Below, piece after piece: positions 51,342 to 60,386 of a stretch of DNA of 64,000 nt; within the stretch, counting starts at the first letter, position 1; each line of letters starts with the position of its first letter. Source of the DNA: Candidatus Thalassospirochaeta sargassi (GTDB taxonomy: Bacteria > Spirochaetota > Spirochaetia > UBA9216); the NCBI GenBank assembly GCA_028532855.1, contig JAQQAL010000005.1:56297-120296 (forward strand), in the 5' to 3' direction. The notes below the pieces were generated by a model. That model ran no database searches, was not told the DNA's origin, and saw only the letters and a list, made by a program, of their open reading frames with translations. A program made the translations under genes and the position numbers.

Positions 51342-52490
51342 CTATTTGTACAGAGTGAACTCGCCGTTTTCAACGGTAAGCATCTCGATCGAACTCATAT
51401 CAAGGCCGTTATGGTCGCTCGCCGACATATTAAAAACACCGCTTGCGCCGGCATAGCCGCTGATTGATTCGAGACCGTCTCTGATATCATTGCGTTCGAT
51501 GCTGCCGGTTTTTTCAATTGCTTTAACTATCAGCATGATTGAGTCGTATGCGTATCCGCCGAAGCCGGAAACCGGTTCATTGAATTTTGATTCATACTGT
51601 GTCTTATATGCGGTTGTTATCTCTTTCTGGGGATGACTGGCGGGAAGTTTTTCGGCTACAAGAAGCTGTCCGGCCGGGAAAATTATTCCTTCGGCTGCGG
51701 CACCTGCCGCTTCGGCGTATTTGATGTTGCCGAATCCGTGGCTCTGGAACAGCGGTACGTCCATCCCGAGCTGTTTCATGTTCTTCGGAACTATCGACTG
51801 TGCCGGAACTATTGACCAGTTCACAACCGCCTCAACATCCTTTGCTTTCAGTTTGGTAAGTACGGCAGTCAGGTCGGTTGCAGCCTTGTCGTATGTTTCT
51901 TTTGCAATAATGTTAATACCGTAATCCGGTGCATACTTTTCAAGCTGGCCGAGGCCTGCATTTCCGAAACCTGTGTTGGCTCCGACAATTCCGATGTTTT
52001 TAATTCCCATCTCTTTCATTGTTGTGAAGACCCAGTTAGCTACATAGCTGTCTTTCTGGGGAGTCTTGAATACATATTTTGCAACAGGATCTACAATTGC
52101 TTCGGCTGCTGCACATGATATAAGCGGGGTTTTGTACGACTCGCAGAGCTCTTTGATCTGCATGGTTTCGCCGCTTGTGCTTGGGCCGATTATAGCAACA
52201 ACCTTATCCTCTTCTATCAGCTGCTTTGCAAATGAAATAGCTTTTTCAGGGTTAGCTGCCGTATCTTTAATAATCAGCTCGATCATTTTACCGTCAACAC
52301 CGCCGTCGGCATTGATTTCCTCAACAAGCATGTCTGCTGTTCGTGCTTCTGGCGCACCTAAAAAGGATGCTCCCCCGGTTACGGCAAACAGGGCGCCAAC
52401 CTTTATTGTCTCGTCTTCTCCTCCGCAGCCGGTAAGCAGGGATGAGGCTATGGCCGCAAGGGTCAGCAGTATTGCAGTGGTTTTTTTCAT
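51342..52490 (-). CDS. ABC importer substrate-binding lipoprotein, LivK type
   Basis: A 382-residue periplasmic ligand-binding lipoprotein of fold type I (Leu/Ile/Val-binding family). The signal peptide ends in the lipobox LLTGC. The mature part begins GGEDETIKVGALFAVTGGAS. VVAIIGPSTSGETMQI, GAPEARTADMLVEEINADGG and VSGFGGYAYDSIMLIVKAI are typical. It should deliver the ligand to LivHM. Because the operon also encodes a CoA ligase, an aromatic acid is a more likely ligand than an amino acid. The start at 52490 (GGAGG six bases upstream) is preferred to one at 52511. Confidence 0.92.
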   Translation of the reverse strand: MKKTTAILLTLAAIASSLLTGCGGEDETIKVGALFAVTGGASFLGAPEARTADMLVEEINADGGVDGKMIELIIKDTAANPEKAISFAKQLIEEDKVVAIIGPSTSGETMQIKELCESYKTPLISCAAAEAIVDPVAKYVFKTPQKDSYVANWVFTTMKEMGIKNIGIVGANTGFGNAGLGQLEKYAPDYGINIIAKETYDKAATDLTAVLTKLKAKDVEAVVNWSIVPAQSIVPKNMKQLGMDVPLFQSHGFGNIKYAEAAGAAAEGIIFPAGQLLVAEKLPASHPQKEITTAYKTQYESKFNEPVSGFGGYAYDSIMLIVKAIEKTGSIERNDIRDGLESISGYAGASGVFNMSASDHNGLDMSSIEMLTVENGEFTLYK

Positions 52491-52508
52491 TTTTTCCTCC
52501 GAATTAAA

Positions 52509-52559
52509 CACTGATCAGTCAAATATCGACCAATCAGTCTAAAAAAAGACCGCTTAGTC
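52509..52559. promoter_or_regulatory. Three tandem TetR-type operators before the liv-paaK operon
   Basis: CACTGATCAGTC (52509-52520, with the perfect core ACTGATCAGT), GACCAATCAGTC (52528-52539) and GACCGCTTAGTC (52548-52559) share a GAC-N6-GTC layout. They are spaced 19-20 bases, about two helical turns, between promoter and livK start. Confidence 0.7.
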
Positions 52560-52566
52560 GGTTGAA

Positions 52567-52596
52567 AGCTTACAATGAATATGCGACAGCGGTCAA
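52567..52596 (-). promoter_or_regulatory. Probable promoter of the liv-paaK-tetR operon
   Basis: On the minus strand, TTGACC (52591-52596) and TAAGCT (52567-52572) are 18 bases apart. The three operators lie just downstream, in the position expected for repression. Confidence 0.5.
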
Positions 52597-52634
52597 GCGG
52601 GTATTAAGAAAATGTTATTATAAATAGAAACAGA

Positions 52635-54068
52635 TCAGGCGGTGTCTATTTTCACCATGTTTGCCGCTTTGCTATTCAGAAGGGGGATTCCTGTAGTATA
52701 TACGACCTTATCTCCTGAATTGAGGTATCCGAGTCTGAGCGCAGCTTCCTTCGCACTTTTCAGGGTTGCATCTGTTTCACCAACCTCATCAATGCTCTCG
52801 CCCTGAACTCCCCATACTATATTGAGCTCTCTTATAGTCCTGTCGTTCTGAGAAAATGCAAGTATGGGTACATCGGATCGGTATTTAGACAGCAGGCGGG
52901 CTGTTTTACCTGATCTTGTAATTGCTATTATAGCCCTGGCACCAGCCTCCTGCGCCATTATGCATGCGGAACGACAAATGTTTTCCTCATCTGTCATTTT
53001 TTCTCTGCTGCGCCGCACTTTGACGAATTCATCTGAAAGGGCGTGCCTCTCGGATGACCTGACAATCTGTTCCATTGTTCGAACTGCGGCAAGGGGATAT
53101 TCTCCCACAGAGGTTTCCCCGCTGAGCATGACGGCGTCTGTCCCGTCATAGACGGCGTTTGCGACATCGCTAGCCTCAGCCCGGGTAGGTCTCGGATTGT
53201 TAATCATCGATTCAAGCATCTGGGTTGCCGTGATGACGGGTTTATTATATTCAATGCACTTGCGGATTATCATTTTTTGTAGATTAGGCACATCCTGTGG
53301 CGGCATTTCTACACCGAGGTCGCCGCGTGCTACCATAATCATGTCTGTTTCTCGGATAATTGCGTCAATATCATTGATAGCTTCAGGCTTCTCAATTTTT
53401 GCAATAATCGGAAGCGATTTTTCACGTTCCTTCAATAGCCACCTGAGTTCTCTGATATCATCGCGGCTTCGGACGAAGGAGAGCGCGATGAAATCGATAT
53501 CCTGTGTAACTATAAAATCAAGATCCTTCCGGTCTTTTGCGGTAATTGCAGATTCGCTTACATCAACATTTGGCAGGTTCATGCCCTTGCGGGATTTTAC
53601 CAGGCCGCCGTCTATTACATCGCATATCACATCACTTCCCGATGTTTCCCGTACCGACACCTGAAGAAGCCCGTCATCCATAAGGATTCGATCACCGCTT
53701 TTTACGTCTTCCGCAAGGTGAGCATATTCGGTCGGAATGAGTTTAAGTTTGCCTGTATAGTTCTCCGGATCAGTGGAGATTACAACTGATTCACCTGCCT
53801 CAATTTCGAAAGGCTTCTCTACCAGGCCAAGCCTTATTTTCGGGCCGCAGAGATCGGCAAGTATTGCTACGGGGCTGTCTGCAATCCCGGCCCCCTCTCT
53901 GATTGTCCTGATATTCTCAGCATGCTCCTCATGGCTGCCGTGACTGAAATTGAGTCTTGCAACATCAAGACCTGACTTGATCAGGTCCGCAATCATTTCC
54001 GGGGTATTCGTCGCCGGGCCGATGGTTCCGATAATCTTGGTTTTTGCGAAATCAGTTTGTCTTTTCAT
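52635..54068 (-). CDS. pyk: Pyruvate kinase
   Basis: A 477-residue pyruvate kinase, the last ATP-forming step of glycolysis. It has KIIGTIGPATNTPEM at the start and LARLNFSHGSHEEH (active site). The metal and phosphate site is IIAKIEKPEAINDIDAII, followed by MVARGDLGVEMPPQDVP and TATQMLESMINNPRPTRAEASDVANAVYDGTDAVMLSGETS (given here as limits T270-S310 approximately). The C-terminal domain is of normal length without the extra phosphohistidine domain. The promoter lies so close that the ATG is at or within a few bases of the predicted transcript start, and no SD is seen. Confidence 0.95.
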   Translation of the reverse strand: MKRQTDFAKTKIIGTIGPATNTPEMIADLIKSGLDVARLNFSHGSHEEHAENIRTIREGAGIADSPVAILADLCGPKIRLGLVEKPFEIEAGESVVISTDPENYTGKLKLIPTEYAHLAEDVKSGDRILMDDGLLQVSVRETSGSDVICDVIDGGLVKSRKGMNLPNVDVSESAITAKDRKDLDFIVTQDIDFIALSFVRSRDDIRELRWLLKEREKSLPIIAKIEKPEAINDIDAIIRETDMIMVARGDLGVEMPPQDVPNLQKMIIRKCIEYNKPVITATQMLESMINNPRPTRAEASDVANAVYDGTDAVMLSGETSVGEYPLAAVRTMEQIVRSSERHALSDEFVKVRRSREKMTDEENICRSACIMAQEAGARAIIAITRSGKTARLLSKYRSDVPILAFSQNDRTIRELNIVWGVQGESIDEVGETDATLKSAKEAALRLGYLNSGDKVVYTTGIPLLNSKAANMVKIDTA

Positions 54069-54077
54069 AATATTAAT

Positions 54078-54106
54078 ATTTTACATGATCACAGGCCTGA
54101 TTGCAA
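54078..54106 (-). promoter_or_regulatory. Promoter of pyk, predicted leaderless
   Basis: On the minus strand, TTGCAA (54101-54106) and TAAAAT (54078-54083) are 17 bases apart. The ATG is at 54068, nine bases beyond the -10 box, so the leader would be about 0-4 bases. Confidence 0.6.
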
Positions 54107-54132
54107 AGTTAAAAGTTTGTGAGGAGTACGAT

Positions 54133-55065
54133 TCAGCTGTACAACAGCTCCTTGGTGCTGATTATTCTGAAAAGTATGCGGTTGACGGGGACATCAACCC
54201 CGTGTTCTTCAGCTGTTGAGATCAGTTTTCCGCTGAACGCCTCAACCTCGGTCTTTCTCCGGGCTTCAATATCCTGCAGCATTGAGGTTTTATTCTCCGC
54301 ACCTAGACTACGGAGGATCGGATACCAGTTTTCTATATCGTCATCACGAAGGTCGACTCCGGCAGCCTTTGCAACGTCTATTGTTTCCTGCATAGCCCAT
54401 TCCATCAGTTCCTGAATATCTCTCTGGGTATGGAAAACCCCGTAATTGGCGCCGGTTACAGCTGAAACCTGATTTACTCCGATATTTATCATCCATTTCC
54501 ACCAGAGCGCCCGCTGAATATCGGATGGTATTTCATAGGCCATATTGCATGATTTAAACAATCCCTCAAGGCTCTTAAGTGCATGGTGACTCTCATCAGC
54601 ATCTTCAATACCTATAAGAAGTTTTCCAGCTGACGTGTAGTTGAGTGCAGTCTCCTCCTTTACTGCGTCCATACCAACTGCTACTGTGGAAACAACAACA
54701 GCTCCTGGAAAGCGTCGACGCAGGAAATTCTCACTTTCAATACCGTTTAAAACAGATATGATGATTGTATCTTCGTGTACCGCAGATTCAACAAGCGGAG
54801 AAATATCTTCAAGATGATGGTTCTTTACAGAAATGAGAATCAGATCAGGCTTTTTTTCAGCCCCGGACTCCATGTCAGATGGTGTAGCAGCGTGAAACCG
54901 TCGGGGAGCGCCATTGATCGAGAAACTGCTGTTTCTGATTTTTTCACACCGGTTGTTATCGCTCAGAAAAAAACAGTTGTCGCCGAGTTTTTCTTTCATC
55001 ATTCCAGCGTACATCAGACCTAAAGCTCCGGCCCCGATAATTGCTGCTGTTTTTATTTCATTCAT
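54133..55065 (-). CDS. Ketopantoate reductase family protein (PanE/ApbA)
   Basis: A 310-residue NADPH-dependent 2-dehydropantoate 2-reductase family protein. The dinucleotide site is IIGAGALGLMYAGMM; SVKNHHLEDI and VLNGIESENFLRRRF follow. The catalytic lysine is in WWKWMINIGVNQVSAVTGANYG, and the C-terminal domain ends with PVNRILFRIIS. It may make pantoate for coenzyme A. The family also contains enzymes of other specificity, and no pantothenate genes are near. It is followed (17 bases upstream in map order) by a lipoprotein gene in the same direction. Confidence 0.85.
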   Translation of the reverse strand: MNEIKTAAIIGAGALGLMYAGMMKEKLGDNCFFLSDNNRCEKIRNSSFSINGAPRRFHAATPSDMESGAEKKPDLILISVKNHHLEDISPLVESAVHEDTIIISVLNGIESENFLRRRFPGAVVVSTVAVGMDAVKEETALNYTSAGKLLIGIEDADESHHALKSLEGLFKSCNMAYEIPSDIQRALWWKWMINIGVNQVSAVTGANYGVFHTQRDIQELMEWAMQETIDVAKAAGVDLRDDDIENWYPILRSLGAENKTSMLQDIEARRKTEVEAFSGKLISTAEEHGVDVPVNRILFRIISTKELLYS

Positions 55066-55081
55066 AGGATAGAAACTCCGT

Positions 55082-56044
55082 TTAGTATATTGATATCATC
55101 TCGAGAGTTTCACTCATATAGCCGGTTTCATCAAGGGTGAATGTGAGTTTTTTGCCAATATCAGTTTTTTCAACCAGATAGACAAGGCTGCTGGGAGACG
55201 CTTCAGGGGCCGAAGATGATTCGCCTTCAACAGTCATCAGGCTGATACGGCCATATTCTGCCGAGATGATCCTCTTTATTGCAGATTGTATTCCATGGTA
55301 ATCGTATTCGATCCATTGTTTATCATATGAGATATCTACCATGTTAATACCTTCACCGTATCTCTCTTCACCGTTTATAAGGTGAGATGATACGAAATAA
55401 CTGCCTTCGATTTCTCTCATGACTTTGTTTGTCTGATAGATGTCATCAACCCCTGAAAGGAATTCTTTCCTGAGTTTTTTAACAGTACCGCGGTTTATCA
55501 TTTTCTCGATCAGTGGATCAACCGCTGTTTTTAATGCGTCGTTATATTTTTGAAATGATATACCAAGTTCCTCACCTTCAAAGGTGTAGGGAACGGAAAA
55601 CAGTACAAGAGATTCTCTTTCAGGTCTGACAGCGGTAATTGATATAAACATATCCACCTTATACCCGTTCAGAGCTGCTACTATTGATTCAAAATAGTCA
55701 TCTCCGGCCGGAACAAGAGTAAATTCCGGTTCAAGTCCCAACTCTTTTGCTAAAAGAACAGCAAGGGCTGAATCAAGACCGTCGGGCCCGTCTTCTCCCT
55801 GATTCAGATATCCGTCCACGTATATGTCTGTGTAGCCGATTGAAAGCACTCCAGGGACTACTGTTTCAAAGGCATATTCAGCTCTTTCTTCAGCCGATTC
55901 CACTTCAGCAGCCCTTTGGGGGATACTGTAATTTGCGGAATCAGTTTCAGGTATATTGCGTCTGTAATTTCCAGGTGTAGAACAGGATATCAATAGAAAG
56001 AATAGAGCGGCGGCCGGTAGAATCAGAGATTTAATTTGTTTCAT
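55082..56044 (-). CDS. Family 3-type solute-binding lipoprotein
   Basis: A 320-residue lipoprotein. The signal peptide ends in the lipobox LLISC near residue 21. The mature part has the cluster 3 periplasmic binding fold: SIGYTDIYVDGYLN, GLDSALAVLLAKELGLEPEF, VDMFISITAVRPERESLVLFSVPY and a C-terminal lobe with AVDPLIEKMINRGTVKKLRKEF. No permease or ATPase genes are adjacent, so it may serve a distant transporter, a sensor or signalling system. The gene is downstream of its own AT-rich region and probably co-transcribed with the reductase-like gene. Confidence 0.8.
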   Translation of the reverse strand: MKQIKSLILPAAALFFLLISCSTPGNYRRNIPETDSANYSIPQRAAEVESAEERAEYAFETVVPGVLSIGYTDIYVDGYLNQGEDGPDGLDSALAVLLAKELGLEPEFTLVPAGDDYFESIVAALNGYKVDMFISITAVRPERESLVLFSVPYTFEGEELGISFQKYNDALKTAVDPLIEKMINRGTVKKLRKEFLSGVDDIYQTNKVMREIEGSYFVSSHLINGEERYGEGINMVDISYDKQWIEYDYHGIQSAIKRIISAEYGRISLMTVEGESSSAPEASPSSLVYLVEKTDIGKKLTFTLDETGYMSETLEMISIY

Positions 56045-56169
56045 ATTCTGTTTATGATATAAGAAAATCAGGCGAAAAACAATTATTTAAAATTCGGAGT
56101 TGTTTCACTTTCGTCTTTACAGAATCGGATAGACCTCAAGCCGTTTGATTATTTCATACCCATAACATA

Positions 56170-56204
56170 AAAGCCCGACTGGAAAGTTCTTCCGGCCGGG
56201 CTTT
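56170..56204 (-). terminator. Hairpin after the TRAP permease gene
   Basis: AAAGCCCG (56170-56177) pairs with CGGGCTTT (56197-56204), with further internal pairing of CTGGAA with TTCCGG. It probably ends the TAXI-TRAP transcript on the minus strand; T runs are short. Confidence 0.55.
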
Positions 56205-56227
56205 GTCTGCTTTAATAATACTGCTGT

Positions 56228-58294
56228 TTATATTGCAGCAGCTTTAGGCATTCGCAGTCTTTGAAGCAAATACGGAATCAGGTATACGATTCCGGCAACA
56301 GGATATAGCCAGTAGGATTGGTTTCCCACAAGTCCAATGATTTCGCCTAAGGCGAATGGATTGAAGAACATAACCGCGGCAAGCAGGAAGAACGGAACTT
56401 CCCACCATTTATTCTTGGTGATGAACCAGCCCTGCACAGCATTTGTGAATGCGAAGGCACCGAAAACCGCCATTGCAAATATAAACAGTCCCTGAAAACC
56501 GTTGTTTACACCATCCATAATCAATTGCGGGTTGAATATGAACATGAACGGAATTACCGCGGTGCGTAAATCATATATGAAGCCCTGGATACCGGTTGGT
56601 ATCGGATCTGAATCGGCAATAGCTGCCGCCGTATAAGCGGCAAGACCGACCGGAGGCGTATCATCGGCAAGGATTCCGAAGTAAAAGCAGAACAGATGTG
56701 CTGCAATTGCCGGAATTACAAGACCGATGTTTCCACCGAGCTCAAGGATGATAGGCACGGTTATAGAAGCCATTACAATGTAGGTTGCCGTTGTTGGAAG
56801 TCCCATTCCTATAATCAGGCTGGCAATACCTGTGATAATCAGAAGCAGGTAAATGTTCCCCATACTCAGGAATTCAACAACCTGAACAATCATGCTGCCT
56901 ATGCCCATATTAACTATACCAACGACTATTCCGGCTGTCGCTGTGGCAAGGGCCACAGTGAGCATGTTTCTTGAGCCGGAAATCATTCCGCTTCCGAAGG
57001 TTGTGACCGAATATTTCACTCCCTCTTTAATGCTTTCACCCAGGCTCTTTTTTTCACGGCTGAGATCAACAATCTTTCTGATCAGCATCACTGCGAACAG
57101 AATTACGATAGCGTTGAAGGCTGATAGTTTAGGGCTGTGGCGCATCACCATCAGTTCATAAATCAGAACTACAAGAGGAATGAGATTGTGAAATCCCTTT
57201 TTGAATACATCAAAAAAGTTCGGTACTTCCTCTTTTGGAAGTCCTTCCATTCCAAGTTTTGATGCTTCGAGATGGGTTATATAGAACAGTGCAAAATACG
57301 ATACAAAAGCCGGTATTGCGGCTGCTTTTATGACGTCCATATAACCGATGCCCAGATACTCAGCCATTATAAATGCTGCTGCTCCCATGATGGGGGGCAT
57401 CAGCTGGCCGTTTGTACTTGCGGCCACCTCTGTTGCAGCAGCTGTTTTTCCGGGATACCCGACTTTCTTCATAAGCGGAATTGTAAATGTACCTGTTGTG
57501 ACAACATTTGCGATACTTGAACCGGAAACAAGGCCTGTAAGACCGGAAGATACAACTGAGGCCTTTGCCGGTCCCCCTTTGAACCTTCCCAGAAGTGAGA
57601 TGGCAAGATCATTAAAGAAGTATCCGGCGCCCGTTTTTTCAAGCAGTGCACCCAGAAGTACAAAGAGAAATACCGTATTCGCTGAAACATCAAGTGGAAT
57701 ACCGTAGATACCGCCAGTTGAAAGAACAATCTGACTCAGGTATTTTGTAAGAGATACGCCCCGGAATGCAAGAAAGCCAGGCATGTGGGGGCCCAAAAAG
57801 GCATAAATAGAGAATATTACAGCAATAATTCCCAGCGGCAGTCCTATCGAACGTCTTGATGCTTCAAGAACCAGTATTATGATTACAATTCCTATTATTA
57901 TATCTCTTGTAGTCGGACGGCCAGCTCTCGATGCAATATTTTCCCAGTCAAAGACGATGTATAAAACAGCAAGAACCGCAACAACGGCCAGTATTATATC
58001 AATAACCGGAATGTAGTCCTCGGTACTCATTGCTTTAAATCTTCGATCTTTTTTGGACATCGGAATGCTTACAAAAACCAGAGCTACTGCAAAGGCAAGA
58101 TGGATTGCCCTGATTGTAACGCTGTCGAGGATGAGAAAGCGGGGGAGGGCAAGCTGAAACACTGACCAGGCAACAGCGATGAATGGAATAAGAAATTTAT
58201 CAAATTTTCTGGTATTTCTTATTTGTCCGGTCTCTTCTTTCAGCAGTTTCTCTGCATTGTTGAGCTGAGAATGTTTTTTATTTTCTTCAGTCAC
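56228..58294 (-). CDS. TRAP transporter fused permease (DctQ/DctM, TAXI type)
   Basis: A 688-residue membrane protein with about 18 membrane segments. The N-terminal part (to about residue 180) is DctQ-like and the rest DctM-like. Marks include GLTGLVSGSSIANVVTTGTFTIPLMKKVG and AATEVAASTNGQLMPPIMGAAAFIMAEYLG (mentioned by limits only). GMGLPTTATYIVMASITVP, AIAAHLFCFYFGILADDTPPV and GIQGFIYDLRTAVIPFMFIFNP are also present. It forms the channel of a secondary, Na+-dependent TAXI transporter with the binding protein encoded just upstream. The transported acid is unknown. Confidence 0.93.
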   Translation of the reverse strand: MTEENKKHSQLNNAEKLLKEETGQIRNTRKFDKFLIPFIAVAWSVFQLALPRFLILDSVTIRAIHLAFAVALVFVSIPMSKKDRRFKAMSTEDYIPVIDIILAVVAVLAVLYIVFDWENIASRAGRPTTRDIIIGIVIIILVLEASRRSIGLPLGIIAVIFSIYAFLGPHMPGFLAFRGVSLTKYLSQIVLSTGGIYGIPLDVSANTVFLFVLLGALLEKTGAGYFFNDLAISLLGRFKGGPAKASVVSSGLTGLVSGSSIANVVTTGTFTIPLMKKVGYPGKTAAATEVAASTNGQLMPPIMGAAAFIMAEYLGIGYMDVIKAAAIPAFVSYFALFYITHLEASKLGMEGLPKEEVPNFFDVFKKGFHNLIPLVVLIYELMVMRHSPKLSAFNAIVILFAVMLIRKIVDLSREKKSLGESIKEGVKYSVTTFGSGMISGSRNMLTVALATATAGIVVGIVNMGIGSMIVQVVEFLSMGNIYLLLIITGIASLIIGMGLPTTATYIVMASITVPIILELGGNIGLVIPAIAAHLFCFYFGILADDTPPVGLAAYTAAAIADSDPIPTGIQGFIYDLRTAVIPFMFIFNPQLIMDGVNNGFQGLFIFAMAVFGAFAFTNAVQGWFITKNKWWEVPFFLLAAVMFFNPFALGEIIGLVGNQSYWLYPVAGIVYLIPYLLQRLRMPKAAAI

Positions 58295-58348
58295 ATAAAA
58301 ATCCTTAAACTGTTGAGATTAATCTTCACTTGGATAAACCCGCAGGCG

Positions 58349-58370
58349 GACGGAGGAGAAGTCCTCCGTC
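58349..58370 (-). other. Strong intercistronic hairpin in the TRAP operon
   Basis: GACGGAGGA (58349-58357) pairs perfectly with TCCTCCGTC (58362-58370) around GAAG. It lies between the binding-protein and permease genes. Such hairpins often protect or truncate the message so that binding protein exceeds permease. Confidence 0.65.
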
Positions 58371-58389
58371 GCTGCGAAAGATAAGCTGA

Positions 58390-59394
58390 TTATTTGATCA
58401 GATCAGGGTTGATGTATTCAATCAAACCGGCTTCTTCATAGTATTTCAATGCACCGGGGTGAATCGGGGCTGAAAGACCGGCAAGCATACTCTCTTTTGT
58501 AAGTACCTGGTAGGCCGGATGCAGTTTCTTGAAGTCGTCGAAATTATCAAATACTTCTTTAGTGATTGCATAAACAACATCATCAGAAATAGAAGCACTT
58601 GTAACCAGGGTAGCCTTAACGCCTACAGACGGAATATCTTCGGTATTGGCTGCCATAGGGTATTCCTTTACAGGAATGAGAGATTTCGCATAGTACGGGT
58701 ATTTACCGGTTACATTGTCTGCGACTTCACCATCTATTGGAACAATCATTACCTTTACACGACCAGCGGTAGCTTCTTTGATGTTACCGTTGGGGTGACC
58801 TACTGTATAGAAGAACGCATCGATTCTTTCATCATTAAGAAGACCGGGAGCCTCAACAGCTTCTACCCCTTCCGCTTCTATATCGGCATCTGTGAGACCG
58901 GCCCCCTCAAGTATGTCTTTTGAATTCTGAAGCTGACCTGAGCCCGGGTTACCGATGTTGACTCTTTTGCCCTTAAGGTCGGCTACCGAGTTGATTCCAC
59001 TGGCTGTTGATGCAATCAGGGTAATAGATTCGGGATGAATGGAGAATACTGATCTCAGATCAGCCTGAGGTCCGGCCTCGGACCATTCTGCAAGACCATT
59101 GATAGCCTGATACTGTCTGTCGGACTGTGCTATGCCGAAGTCGATATCTCCTGTGATAACAGCATTTATGTTATAAACAGAACCGCCTGTTGATTCAACT
59201 GTTGCTTTAATTGCGTATTCGTCAAACTTAGCGTTAATCATTCTGCTGATTGCGCCGCCGGTCGGGTAGTATACTCCGGTTACAGAGCCGGTACCTATGG
59301 TAACGAATGATGTTTCTCCCTGTCCTCCTGCGAATACTGCAAGCGGGGCGAGTATCAGGGTGATCAGGACGAATAATAATGTCTTTCTACTCAT
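58390..59394 (-). CDS. TAXI family TRAP substrate-binding protein
   Basis: A 334-residue periplasmic binding protein of the TAXI (TRAP-associated extracytoplasmic immunogenic) family. A signal peptide ends at about APLAVFAGGQ, and the mature part starts with a short, polar GGQGE stretch of the sort I associate with spirochaete binding proteins. Family features are FVTIGTGSVTGVYYPTGGAISRMIN, TGDIDFGIAQSDRQYQAING and GKRVNIGNPGSGQLQNSKDIL. It delivers the ligand to the fused permease. Glutamate-like acids are common TAXI ligands, but none can be read here. Confidence 0.93.
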   Translation of the reverse strand: MSRKTLLFVLITLILAPLAVFAGGQGETSFVTIGTGSVTGVYYPTGGAISRMINAKFDEYAIKATVESTGGSVYNINAVITGDIDFGIAQSDRQYQAINGLAEWSEAGPQADLRSVFSIHPESITLIASTASGINSVADLKGKRVNIGNPGSGQLQNSKDILEGAGLTDADIEAEGVEAVEAPGLLNDERIDAFFYTVGHPNGNIKEATAGRVKVMIVPIDGEVADNVTGKYPYYAKSLIPVKEYPMAANTEDIPSVGVKATLVTSASISDDVVYAITKEVFDNFDDFKKLHPAYQVLTKESMLAGLSAPIHPGALKYYEEAGLIEYINPDLIK

Positions 59395-59423
59395 GTTTTT
59401 CTCCTAAATATGATATTTATTAT

Positions 59424-59452
59424 ATGATATCAAAAAATGAACTTGTGTGCAA
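59424..59452 (-). promoter_or_regulatory. Promoter of the TAXI-TRAP operon
   Basis: On the minus strand, TTGCAC (59447-59452) and TATCAT (59424-59429) are 17 bases apart. A GGAG ribosome site follows before the ATG at 59394. Confidence 0.6.
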
Positions 59453-59546
59453 GAATAGTAATATTTCCATCTGAATCGGGTTTTTGACTGTTAATAACCT
59501 TTTATGCATAAAATCAGTTTGACAAATACTAGTTTCGGGTTGAAAA

Positions 59547-59572
59547 TATAATTACTAAATGACGTTTAGTAA
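59547..59572 (+). promoter_or_regulatory. -10 box and palindromic operator of the hydrolase-GPH-tetR operon
   Basis: TATAAT (59547-59552) runs directly into a perfect inverted repeat, TTACTAAA and TTTAGTAA around TGACG (59552-59572). The 8-5-8 palindrome overlaps the -10 box. The -35 region is poor, although TTGACA stands 22 bases upstream of the -10. Confidence 0.75.
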
Positions 59573-59610
59573 GGTGAAATATATTTATTAATAGGATTCC
59601 GGATCAGAAG

Positions 59611-60372
59611 ATGAAAAATTACACAAAAGTTCTTAAAACAGCACTTCCATTGCATCTTGAAGGTACTAATGGGAAGGCTGTAATAATACAGCATGGATAC
59701 AATGGTTATCCTGCCGAAATGTACGGTCTTGCTGAAAGATTGAATAAAGAAGGGTACACGGTTCTTGTGCCAAGGCTTCCCGGGCATGCAACAAGCGGTG
59801 CGGATTTCAGGAAGACAAACTGGAAGCTCTGGACCAGCCATTTTCGAAATGAGTACATGAATCTCAATGCACGGTATGACTCGGTATCGATAGCCGCGGT
59901 TTCGATGGGCTGTCTTCTGGCTCTCATGACTGCTGCTGAATTTGAACCTGAAAAGCTCATTCTGCTTGCTCCCGCACTAGCTGTCAAACAGAAAATTGTG
60001 TATTCCACACCGCTGCTAAGATGGTTCGTTCCGGTTATTACACGGAAACGCGCACCCGAACCGGAAGCGGGGGAAGACAGACTGTATATGGAGAGGGAAT
60101 ACTGGAGCCATTATTATTCTGCCCAGCTCGCAAGTTTCACAAAGATAATGCGAAAAGCCCGTCGGATACTTAATGATGTTGACTGTCCTGTATATTACAT
60201 GCTTTCCGAGACGGACGGTACTGTGCCGCTTGAGGTTGGTAGAATGCTTGATGAGGGCTTAAGGCGACCTGCGGCAGGCACTCATGTTCTAAAAAACAGT
60301 CCTCATGTATTTTTTGAGGGACCTGAAAACGAATTTGTACTGGACAAGGTAGTGGATTGGATGGCTGAATAG
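59611..60372 (+). CDS. Alpha/beta hydrolase (carboxylesterase/lipase-like)
   Basis: A 253-residue cytosolic alpha/beta hydrolase. The nucleophilic serine is in AVSMGCLLAL near residue 97, and an oxyanion element is IIQHGYNGYPAEM. The acid aspartate is in LSETDGTVPLEVG and the histidine in KNSPHVFFEG near residue 230. It resembles the carboxylesterase/monoacylglycerol lipase group (Est30-like), though the nucleophile elbow is VSMGC rather than GxSMGG. It is the first gene of an operon with a GPH sugar transporter and a TetR, whose palindromic operator overlaps the promoter. Deacetylation of an imported sugar ester is a possible role. Confidence 0.87.
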   Translation: MKNYTKVLKTALPLHLEGTNGKAVIIQHGYNGYPAEMYGLAERLNKEGYTVLVPRLPGHATSGADFRKTNWKLWTSHFRNEYMNLNARYDSVSIAAVSMGCLLALMTAAEFEPEKLILLAPALAVKQKIVYSTPLLRWFVPVITRKRAPEPEAGEDRLYMEREYWSHYYSAQLASFTKIMRKARRILNDVDCPVYYMLSETDGTVPLEVGRMLDEGLRRPAAGTHVLKNSPHVFFEGPENEFVLDKVVDWMAE

Positions 60373-60386
60373 GAAAGGAGATAGGA

